From Pseudomonas sp. CAN1 (GTDB lineage: Bacteria; Pseudomonadota; Gammaproteobacteria; Pseudomonadales; Pseudomonadaceae), in the NCBI RefSeq assembly GCF_030462585.1, contig NZ_JASMRU010000021.1:69275-113469 (forward strand): a stretch of DNA of 44,195 bases, given 5' to 3'. The notes under the pieces were generated by a model. It ran no database searches, was not told the origin of the DNA, and saw only the letters and a program-made list of their open reading frames with translations. Both the position numbers and the translations under genes were made by a program. Positions 10,198-17,080 of this stretch are shown in pieces; position 1 is the first letter of the stretch; each line of letters opens with the position of its first letter.

Positions 10198-12334
10198 GGA
10201 GGTTCCTGCGGCCAACACCCTGCTGGTGGTGGATGACCGCCAGGAAAACCTCGTGGCCATGGAAGCCTTGCTGGACAACGGTGAATGGCAGGTGCTGACC
10301 GTGGATTCCGGCGAGGCAGCGCTGAAATGCCTGCTGGAAGAGGAGGTCGGCCTGGTGCTGCTGGATGTGCAGATGCCGCGCATGGATGGCTTCGAGGTGG
10401 CGCGGCTGATGCGCAGCAGCCCCTTGACCCGCTATACGCCGATCATCTTCATCTCCGCCATCGCCCACACCCACGATGCCGTGCTGCACGGCTATTCGTC
10501 CGGGGCGGTGGATTTCATCCTCAAGCCCTTCGACCCGCAGGTGCTGCGCCTCAAGATCCAGACCCTGCTGGCCCATGAACGCAACCGGCGCGACCTGCTG
10601 CATCTCAGCCAGCAGCTGGACAGCGCCCGAGCCTTCAACGCCTCGGTGCTGGAGAACGCCGCCGAAGGCATCCTGGTGGTCGGCGAGGACGGCCTCATCA
10701 GTTTTGCCAACCCGGCTTCGGCGCAGATGTTCAAGGGCACGGTGGGCGACCTTGTGGGCAAGCCGCTGCTGAACCTGATTGGCCACCCGGAGATGAGCGG
10801 TGAGTGGAAGTTGTCGGACTTCTACCGCCACTGGAAGCGCAACGAGACCTACCGCCTGCACGACGCGAGTCTCAAGACCCTGAGCGGTGAGCACCTGCCG
10901 GTGGCGCTGTCGTCGTCGCCGCTGCCACGGCTGCAACGCTCCATGGTGGTGATCGCCCTGGATATGTCGGTGGTGCACCAGCTCCACGCGCAACTGGAAT
11001 CCCAGGCCATCACCGATGCCCTCACCGGGGTGCTCAACCGTCGTGGCTTCCACAAGGCGCTGGAAGCTTCCCTGGCTCGCGTCGAGCGCAATGGCAAGCG
11101 CATGGCAGTGCTCTACCTGGACCTGGACGGCTTCAAGCTGATCAACGATTCCCTCGGCCATGAGGCCGGCGACCGCGTGCTGCGGCGAGTAGCGGAACAG
11201 CTCAAGCACTGCCTGCGCCCCTACGACACCCTGGCGCGCATGGGCGGCGACGAGTTCACTGCGCTGCTCGACAGCCTCGACCACCCCGAAGACGCCGCGC
11301 GGGTGGCGGAGAAGCTGATCGAGATGGTCTCGGTACGCCACCGCATCGATGGCATCGATGTCACCATCGGCGCCAGCGTCGGCATCGCCAGCTTCCCCGA
11401 GTGCGGACAGAGCGTGGACGGCCTGTTGCGCGCGGCGGATATCGCCATGTACGAGGCCAAGCGCGCCGGCCGCCAGCAGTACCGCTTCTACTCTCCGGAA
11501 ATGAACGGCCGCGCCCGCTCGCGGTTGATGCTGGAAGAGAGCTTGCGCAATGCCATCGAGCACAACGACTTTCACCTGGTCTACCAGCCGCAGATCCACC
11601 TCGAGAGCGGCCGCCTGCGCGGCTTCGAGGCGCTGCTGCGCTGGGAGCACCGGACCGCCGGCACGGTGGCGCCCAATGTGTTCATTCCGCTGCTGGAGGA
11701 AACCCGCCTGATCAACCGCCTGGGCGACTGGGTGCTGCGGGAAGGGGCCCGCCAGTGCAGTGTCTGGAGGCAGGACTTCGGCGACGACCTGGTGGTCAGC
11801 CTCAACGTCTGCCCGCTGCAGTTCGGCATGCCGCAACTGGTGGAAGACCTGCGGCGGGTGCTGGAAAGCTTCAACCTGCGGCCCGCGCAACTGGAAGTGG
11901 AGGTCACCGAAAGCGCGCTGATGCAGGACCTGGAGCTGACCCGAGAACAGCTCCGGCAACTGCGCGCGCTGGGCGTGCGCATCGCCATCGACGACTTCGG
12001 CACCGGCTATTCGTCCCTGGCCTACCTGCGCCATTTCGAGCTGGATACCCTGAAGATCGACCGCCTGTTCATCTCCAACATGCTGGAATCGCGGCGCGAT
12101 GCTGCGGTGGTCAGCACCATCATCGACCTCAGCCGCCACCTGGGCCTGGAAGTCATCGCCGAAGGTGTGGAAACAGCAGCCCAGCGCGATTGGCTGCTGG
12201 AGCATGGCTGCACCTACATGCAGGGCTTCCTGGTGGCGCCAGGCCTGCCCGTGGCCGAGGCCGGGGCCTTTCCTCAGGTAGTGGACTGGCGCGCCCTGCC
12301 GGAAGTGGCCCTCGTTCCCAGCCGCACGCCCTGA
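10178..12334 (+). CDS. Response regulator with PAS, GGDEF and EAL domains (c-di-GMP turnover)
   Basis: A 718-residue protein. The receiver domain (about 14-130) has phospho-acceptor D63 (LLDVQMP) and the KPFD lysine. A PAS domain (about 155-275) follows. The GGDEF domain (about 285-440) has GGDEF at 356-360 and an I-site RPYD nine to ten residues upstream. The EAL domain (about 460-705) keeps the EALLRW glutamate (484), NVCPLQF, EVTESAL, DDFGTGYSS (605 on), the LKIDRLF lysine, AEGVET and MQGFLVAPGLP. Both catalytic halves look intact, so the protein may make or degrade c-di-GMP depending on phosphorylation. It overlaps the hybrid kinase by 20 nt and is its presumed output. Confidence 0.93.
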   Translation: MAHLQLKEVPAANTLLVVDDRQENLVAMEALLDNGEWQVLTVDSGEAALKCLLEEEVGLVLLDVQMPRMDGFEVARLMRSSPLTRYTPIIFISAIAHTHDAVLHGYSSGAVDFILKPFDPQVLRLKIQTLLAHERNRRDLLHLSQQLDSARAFNASVLENAAEGILVVGEDGLISFANPASAQMFKGTVGDLVGKPLLNLIGHPEMSGEWKLSDFYRHWKRNETYRLHDASLKTLSGEHLPVALSSSPLPRLQRSMVVIALDMSVVHQLHAQLESQAITDALTGVLNRRGFHKALEASLARVERNGKRMAVLYLDLDGFKLINDSLGHEAGDRVLRRVAEQLKHCLRPYDTLARMGGDEFTALLDSLDHPEDAARVAEKLIEMVSVRHRIDGIDVTIGASVGIASFPECGQSVDGLLRAADIAMYEAKRAGRQQYRFYSPEMNGRARSRLMLEESLRNAIEHNDFHLVYQPQIHLESGRLRGFEALLRWEHRTAGTVAPNVFIPLLEETRLINRLGDWVLREGARQCSVWRQDFGDDLVVSLNVCPLQFGMPQLVEDLRRVLESFNLRPAQLEVEVTESALMQDLELTREQLRQLRALGVRIAIDDFGTGYSSLAYLRHFELDTLKIDRLFISNMLESRRDAAVVSTIIDLSRHLGLEVIAEGVETAAQRDWLLEHGCTYMQGFLVAPGLPVAEAGAFPQVVDWRALPEVALVPSRTP

Positions 12335-12423
12335 GGTGGAGAGGGGCCCGGGAAATTGCGAGAGGCTTCCGGGCTCCGGTTCACGCGATTCGGGCACACG
12401 CTCCCTTTGGCAGCAGTGAATCT

Positions 12424-12444
12424 GGCGGGATGGGCAAGCCCGCC
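12424..12444 (+). terminator. Hairpin downstream of the response regulator gene
   Basis: GGCGGG / CCCGCC stem (12424-12429 and 12439-12444) with a 9-nt loop, 90 nt after the stop codon and lacking a T run. It could be a weak terminator or a pause hairpin. Nothing else is recognisable in 12335-12546. Confidence 0.3.
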
Positions 12445-12546
12445 GGTGCGATGTGGGGACAGGATGCGCATGGAGTTGATAGCGGGCGCCGGCCAGGGGC
12501 TGCTATTGACGGTCATTCCATCCCGTCCGCCACGACGGACCCGCAA

Positions 12547-12576
12547 GGGCCGACCTGTTTTCCTTCGGTCAGGCCC
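12547..12576 (-). terminator. Hairpin downstream of the first STN-type receptor gene
   Basis: GGGCCGACC pairs with GGTC-A-GGCCC (one bulged base) around an 11-nt loop, starting 14 nt beyond the receptor stop on the minus strand. No U tract follows, so its strength as a terminator is uncertain. Confidence 0.4.
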
Positions 12577-12590
12577 CCATGCCCGGCGCT

Positions 12591-15032
12591 TCAGAAGCTG
12601 TACTTGACCGACAGCATCATGTTCCTCGGCTCGCCATACACGTTGCTGGGCACCGTGACGGAGGAACTCAGCGAGTTGTAGTACTTCTTGTCGAACGCAT
12701 TGTTCAGGTTCAGCTGCGCATCGATATGGGCAGTCGGCTTGAACCCCACCATGAAGTCCACCAGCGTGAAAGCGTCCTGCTCGACCATGTAGGTGGTGCC
12801 CTTGTTGTAGATGCGGTTCTGCCGGTACAGGGAGCTGCCGACGCGCCATTGGTCAAGCGCGCCGGGCAAGGTGTAGGTCGTGCTCATCTTGAACAGGTGC
12901 CGCGGTATGTCGGTATCGAACAGGCGTCCTTCGTTGACCTTGTTCGCATCCTTGCGGTACTTGGCTTCGGTGAAGGTGTAGCCGGCGCCCAGCTGCCAGT
13001 TGGGCGTCAGCTGCCCTTGCAGTTCCAGTTCGATGCCTTTGCTGCGCACCTCGCCGGCCGCTTCGTAGCAGGAGGTTGTCGGGTAGCTGGGGCAGATGCT
13101 CTGGTCGGTGACGGCCTTGGCGCGGTTTTCCTGGTCCAGCTGGAAGATGGCGGCCGAGGCATTCAGCGCACCCTCGAAGTACTCGCCCTTGATGCCCAGC
13201 TCATAGTTCTTGCCGGTGATGGGTTCGATGACCGAGCCCGAGGTATCGAAGTAGCTCTGCGGCTTGAAGATGTCGGTGTAGCTGACGTACACCGAGTGGT
13301 GCGCGTCCAGGTCATAGACCAGGCCGGCGTACTTGGTGACGTGGCGGTTGACCTTGAGTTCGGTCTCGGTGCCCTTGTACGGGGCGCTGGTATCGTTTTC
13401 GTACCAGTCCAGGCGGCTGCCCAGAATCAGCTTCAGTGGGTCCGCCAGGCTCAGGCGGGTAGTGGCGTAGACGCTGTTGAGCTTGGCGTTGGTGTTCTGC
13501 CAGCCGTACTTGGTCTGGCTGGCGATTTTCGGGGTGTCGCCGTTCCAGTTGTAGATATCGATGTTGCTGTGCAGCAGCACGTTGGGCGGCACATCACCGT
13601 TGAACACCACGCGACGATGGCTGGCACCGAACACCAGTTCGTGGTCGCGGTCCATCAGGCGGAACGGGCCGCTGGCGTAGGCATCGAAGCTGTTCTGGCT
13701 TTCCCGGTAATGGCCGGCGCCGACGTACTGGTCATAGGTCTGGGTGGCGGTACGCCCGAGTATGTAGGTCCCCAGCATGTCCAGGTCGGCCCAGGTCCTG
13801 GTCGCCGACAGGTTGAGCTTCCAGCCGTTGTCCAGGGCGTGTTCGAGGGCGGCATAGGCGGAGGTGCTGGTCTTGTTCCAGTACTCCCAGTCATTGCTCA
13901 GGGAGGTGGAGCGCGACAGCTTCAGGTCGCTGCCGTCGAAGCCCACGGGCAGGCCGGTCCAGCCGTTGCCGTTGTAGTCGTCCTGCTGGCGCGAAGCGCT
14001 GACGGTCAGGGTGGTGCTGTCGTTCAGGTCGGCTTCCACGATCCCGTAGAACAGGTTGCGCTCGTTATCCAGTGAATCGCGGAAGCTGCCCTGGGTCTGG
14101 TAGGCGGTGACCAGCCGGCCGCGCACGGCGCCGTTGTCGGTCAGTGGGCCGGACACGTCGAGGTCGGTGCGGTAGCGATCCCAGGTGCCGGCGCTGCCCT
14201 GGATGCTGGCCTGGAAGGTGGGAGTAGGGCGCTTGCGAATCAGATTGATGGCCGCGGCGGGGTTGCCGGCGCCTTGCATCAGCCCGGTGGCACCGCGCAC
14301 CACTTCTACCCGGTCGTACATGGCCATGTCCGCGGAGAGCAGGTCCTGGGACAGCTGGGAGCTGTCGAGGCTGGTCGGCAGGCCGTCGTACATGATGTTG
14401 TCGAGCGCGAAGCCGCGGGCGTAGTAGGTGGAACGCTCCGGCCCGGTGCGCCGGATGACCATGCCCGGGGTGTTCTGCACCACGTCATTGAGGTCGGCCA
14501 GGGCCTGGTCGTCGATACGCTGGCGAGTCATCACCGTGACCGACTGCGGTGTCTCGCGCAGCGATGACGGCAGCTTGGTGGCCGTGCTGGTGCTACCGGT
14601 GGTGTAGGAGCCGGTGTGTTCGGTGGTTTCCCCCAGGCCCTGGCCGATCACCGAGGTCGCGTCCATCTCCAGCGCACCTTCGGTGGATGCAGCTACCAGG
14701 GTGTAGCGGCCATCACTTTCCCGCACGGCGCGAATACCCGTTCCGGCAAGCAGGGTGCGCAAGCCGCCTTCCACCGGGAAGCTGCCATCCAGGCCCGTGC
14801 TGTTCAGGCCGCGGGTCAACCGCGCATCGAACGACAGCACGATGCCCGACTCGGCGGCAAACCGCGTCAGCACCTGGCCCAGGTCGCCCGCGGCAATCTG
14901 GTAGTGCTGTGCGGCGGCCGTATCGGCCAGCGCCGGCAATGGCGCCAGCAAGGCGGAGCAGAGGATGGCCAGCCGGACACGGGCGCGCAGAGGGTGCAGG
15001 GCATTTACCGGGGGGTTATACGGGGAATTCAT
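12591..15032 (-). CDS. TonB-dependent ferric-siderophore receptor with STN signalling domain (module 1)
   Basis: An 813-residue outer membrane receptor. A signal peptide (cleavage near PALA, residue 36) is followed by an STN secretin/TonB short N-terminal domain (about 42-95) that contacts FecR in the periplasm. A TonB-box-like stretch (DATSVIG) and a plug domain (from about 135; RETPQSVTVMTRQRIDD) come next, then the 22-strand barrel, ending in a C-terminal Phe. The plug has the siderophore-receptor feature VRGATGLMQGAGNPAAAIN. The ATG at 15032 is chosen because AAGGA lies 7 nt upstream and the signal peptide starts there. It is third in the fecI-fecR-receptor unit on the minus strand. The substrate is not assignable by eye, but the FpvA/FoxA/FiuA-like group (hydroxamate or mixed siderophores) fits. 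Confidence 0.9.
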   Translation of the reverse strand: MNSPYNPPVNALHPLRARVRLAILCSALLAPLPALADTAAAQHYQIAAGDLGQVLTRFAAESGIVLSFDARLTRGLNSTGLDGSFPVEGGLRTLLAGTGIRAVRESDGRYTLVAASTEGALEMDATSVIGQGLGETTEHTGSYTTGSTSTATKLPSSLRETPQSVTVMTRQRIDDQALADLNDVVQNTPGMVIRRTGPERSTYYARGFALDNIMYDGLPTSLDSSQLSQDLLSADMAMYDRVEVVRGATGLMQGAGNPAAAINLIRKRPTPTFQASIQGSAGTWDRYRTDLDVSGPLTDNGAVRGRLVTAYQTQGSFRDSLDNERNLFYGIVEADLNDSTTLTVSASRQQDDYNGNGWTGLPVGFDGSDLKLSRSTSLSNDWEYWNKTSTSAYAALEHALDNGWKLNLSATRTWADLDMLGTYILGRTATQTYDQYVGAGHYRESQNSFDAYASGPFRLMDRDHELVFGASHRRVVFNGDVPPNVLLHSNIDIYNWNGDTPKIASQTKYGWQNTNAKLNSVYATTRLSLADPLKLILGSRLDWYENDTSAPYKGTETELKVNRHVTKYAGLVYDLDAHHSVYVSYTDIFKPQSYFDTSGSVIEPITGKNYELGIKGEYFEGALNASAAIFQLDQENRAKAVTDQSICPSYPTTSCYEAAGEVRSKGIELELQGQLTPNWQLGAGYTFTEAKYRKDANKVNEGRLFDTDIPRHLFKMSTTYTLPGALDQWRVGSSLYRQNRIYNKGTTYMVEQDAFTLVDFMVGFKPTAHIDAQLNLNNAFDKKYYNSLSSSVTVPSNVYGEPRNMMLSVKYSF

Positions 15033-15119
15033 CGTCGTCCTTCTCTCATGGTCACCGACCGTACGAATCGGCCGTCTTTCATGGGTCGAACGAAGATGCG
15101 AATTGATATCACCCGACAT

Positions 15120-15134
15120 GAATTATTTTTTGCC
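15120..15134 (-). promoter_or_regulatory. AT-rich motif upstream of receptor 1 (candidate ECF promoter)
   Basis: On the minus strand the 15 nt read GGCAAAAAATAATTC, 2 nt after the fecR stop. The same G-N-N-AAAA-N5-TTC pattern recurs at the other two fecR/receptor junctions (19645-19659 and 22753-22767). FecI-type sigma factors commonly recognise an A-rich -35 element upstream of their receptor gene, so this is a candidate -35 region. Confidence 0.4.
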
Positions 15135-15136
15135 GA

Positions 15137-16096
15137 TCAGGCTGGCACGACCGTGATCCAGAAGCGCGTGCGACGCTCCACATGCACCGGCAACGCGCTG
15201 GCCAGTGCACGGAAGGTCTGATCGGGGTCGTCCAGCTCGAAGGTCCCGCTCAGGCGCAAATCCGCTACCTGCGGGTCGCAGCGCAGCAGGCCGGGATGAT
15301 AGCGAGCGAGGTCGGCGAGGAAGTCGGCCAGGCGCTGGTCGTTGGCGATCAGCAGCCCACGGGACCAGGCGTCTGCGGCGTAATCCAGCGCCCGCGTGGA
15401 GGCCACCTCGATTGAACTGAACAGACAGGCCTGCCCCTGGCCCAGCGTGGTAACGCCCAGTGCGCTCCTCGGCTGCACCTGCACCTGCCCGCTGAAGACT
15501 TCCACCTGGGAGAGGGCGTCGAGCTGGCGCACTGAAAAACGCCCGCCCAAGGCCCGGACGTCGCCCTGTCTGGTTGCCACGCTGAGGCGTGATCCGGCCT
15601 GGGCGTTCACCAGCACCTCACCGCTGCGCAGGGTCACCCGGCATTGCCCGCCGGCATAAGCGACGTCCAGGGCACTCCGGGTATTGAGCAGCAGCTGGCT
15701 GCCATCGGCGAGGGTGACCGGCAGCCGCTCGCCGATGGTGCTGTGGTAGTCGGCGAACAGCGCGCCCTGCTCGAACTCGCGGTAACCGCCGAGCCCGAGC
15801 GCACCCGTCCCCAGGGCCAGCAGCATGCCCTTGAGCACGGTGCGACGGCTGCTGCGCCGATCCTCCCGCGCCAGGCCGAAGACCCGTCCGCTGAAATCAC
15901 CGGGCATTCCACGCAGGCGCTGCTGCAATCTCTCGGCCTGCTGCCAGGCCCAGCCGTTGTGCGGGGAGGCATCCAGCCAGCGCTGCCAGGCTTCGCGATC
16001 CGCGGCGACGGCGTCCCCGCTGGCAAACAGGCTGAACCAGTCCGCCGCCTGTTCGATGGAGTCCAGTTGCGCGGCGCTGATACCGGCGCCGCTCAC
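15137..16096 (-). CDS. fecR: FecR-family anti-sigma factor / signal transducer (module 1)
   Basis: A 319-residue inner-membrane regulator that relays receptor occupancy to its ECF sigma factor. The N-terminal DUF4880 helix bundle (about 10-60; AADWFSLFASGD, WQRWLDASPHNGWAWQQ) holds the sigma factor. A twin-arginine membrane segment follows (SRRTVLKGM then a hydrophobic stretch, about 85-105). The FecR domain is about 120-220 (GERLPVTLADGSQLLLNT) and the C-terminal secretin-like domain meets the receptor STN domain. The GTG start at 16096 overlaps the sigma-factor stop as GTGA, so translation is coupled. The receptor gene follows after about 104 nt. Confidence 0.9.
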   Translation of the reverse strand: MSGAGISAAQLDSIEQAADWFSLFASGDAVAADREAWQRWLDASPHNGWAWQQAERLQQRLRGMPGDFSGRVFGLAREDRRSSRRTVLKGMLLALGTGALGLGGYREFEQGALFADYHSTIGERLPVTLADGSQLLLNTRSALDVAYAGGQCRVTLRSGEVLVNAQAGSRLSVATRQGDVRALGGRFSVRQLDALSQVEVFSGQVQVQPRSALGVTTLGQGQACLFSSIEVASTRALDYAADAWSRGLLIANDQRLADFLADLARYHPGLLRCDPQVADLRLSGTFELDDPDQTFRALASALPVHVERRTRFWITVVPA

Positions 16097-16623
16097 AAGC
16101 CGTGCTCCAGGCTGTAGAGCATGCAATGACGCGAGGCCTTGGCGATGTAGCGGTTCACCGTGACCAGCGATACCCCAAGGGTCTGGGCAATGCAGCGGTA
16201 GGTCATGCCGTCGAGCTGGGACAACAGAAAGGCCTGGCGCACCTTGTCGCCGAGCGCGGCGAGCATGGCGTCAAGCTGGACCAGGGTCTCCATGAGGATC
16301 AGGCGATCCTCGGCGGAGATCTCCAGGGCTTCCGGCACCTCCGCCAGGGCCTGTAGCCACGCGCGCTCCAGGCGCTGACGGCGGAAGTGATCGATCATCA
16401 AGCGGCGCGCGACTGTCGCTAGAAAGCTGCGCGGCTCACGCACCGCCTCGATGCAACCCTGGCGGTCGCTGTTGCCGAGCAGGCGGACGAATACGTCCTG
16501 CACCAGGTCGGCCGCCAGCTGGCTGCAATCCACACGGTTGCGCAACCAGCCACGCAGCCAGCGGTGCTGTTCCTTGTAGAGGTCGCCGACCTCCAGCTGC
16601 CGGAGCGGGCCCTGGCTCGTCAT
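16093..16623 (-). CDS. fecI: FecI-family ECF sigma factor (module 1)
   Basis: A 176-residue extracytoplasmic-function sigma factor. Region 2 (about 10-85) contains LAADLVQDVFVRLL and FLATVARRLMIDHFRR. Region 4 (about 115-170) contains DKVRQAFLLSQLDGMTYRC and the helix-turn-helix IAQTLGVSLVTVNRYIAKA. The ATG at 16623 is used; a TTG 6 nt upstream is possible. The upstream site at 16649-16667 matches a Fur box, so iron repression of the module is expected. Its expected target is the receptor gene at the end of this unit. Confidence 0.92.
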   Translation of the reverse strand: MTSQGPLRQLEVGDLYKEQHRWLRGWLRNRVDCSQLAADLVQDVFVRLLGNSDRQGCIEAVREPRSFLATVARRLMIDHFRRQRLERAWLQALAEVPEALEISAEDRLILMETLVQLDAMLAALGDKVRQAFLLSQLDGMTYRCIAQTLGVSLVTVNRYIAKASRHCMLYSLEHGL

Positions 16624-16648
16624 CGCCAATCATCTTTCTGGTGCAAAT

Positions 16649-16667
16649 GGGAATAATTATCATATCA
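16649..16667 (-). promoter_or_regulatory. Fur-box-like site upstream of fecI of module 1
   Basis: The minus strand reads TGATATGATAATTATTCCC, 12 of 19 matches to GATAATGATAATCATTATC including the core ATGATAAT. It lies 26 nt before the sigma-factor start, the usual place for iron control of these operons. Confidence 0.6.
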
Positions 16668-17080
16668 ATCCCGAAGGAAGCTCGGCAATCTTCCTGAATG
16701 CGCTGCGTGGGCTTCTGGCTGCGGTACTTGTCTGGCGGGCTTGTGGCAGCAGTGTTGGGATGCGCTCGCAAGTCCAGCTTGGGGCGCTGCTTTGCGGCAG
16801 CGTAATGCAACGCTCAACGATCAGCCTCCACGCGCATGCACGCTTTGCAGCGACTTTCGGCCTCGGTCCATTTGCCGAGGCAGAGCGATGCTCACCGGCA
16901 TCCATCGATCCACCACGAAGACCGATGTCCGCCGATTTGCATCGACGGCCAAGGCAGCCTGTGTCGAGCGGTCATTCGTGGTGGATTACCCGTTAATCGA
17001 TCCAGTCGCACAGTGCGTCAGGTGAGCGGCAATCCCCTTGAGCAGAATCGTCAGGCGGGGATTGCCGCTGCCCACTCACT
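16668..17080. other. Non-coding stretch between modules 1 and 2
   Basis: About 410 nt between the Fur-box-like site before the module-1 sigma gene and the module-2 receptor stop. Several short frames are open, but none has a ribosome-binding site or recognisable product. The only structured element is the 12-bp-stem hairpin at 17026-17068. Confidence 0.5.
17026..17068 (-). terminator. Long hairpin downstream of receptor 2
   Basis: A perfect 12-bp stem, GCGGCAATCCCC (17026-17037) and GGGGATTGCCGC (17057-17068), with a 19-nt loop, 12 nt past the receptor-2 stop on the minus strand. There is no U run. It could terminate or protect the mRNA 3' end. Nineteen nucleotides spanning the loop's 3' part and the first two stem bases match a lipoprotein gene elsewhere in the window (3286-3304). 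Confidence 0.5.

Noticed and set aside
16741-17025. Short plus-strand frames in the gap between modules 1 and 2
   Set aside because: No ribosome-binding site, no family resemblance and unusual amino-acid composition. The area is best called non-coding.
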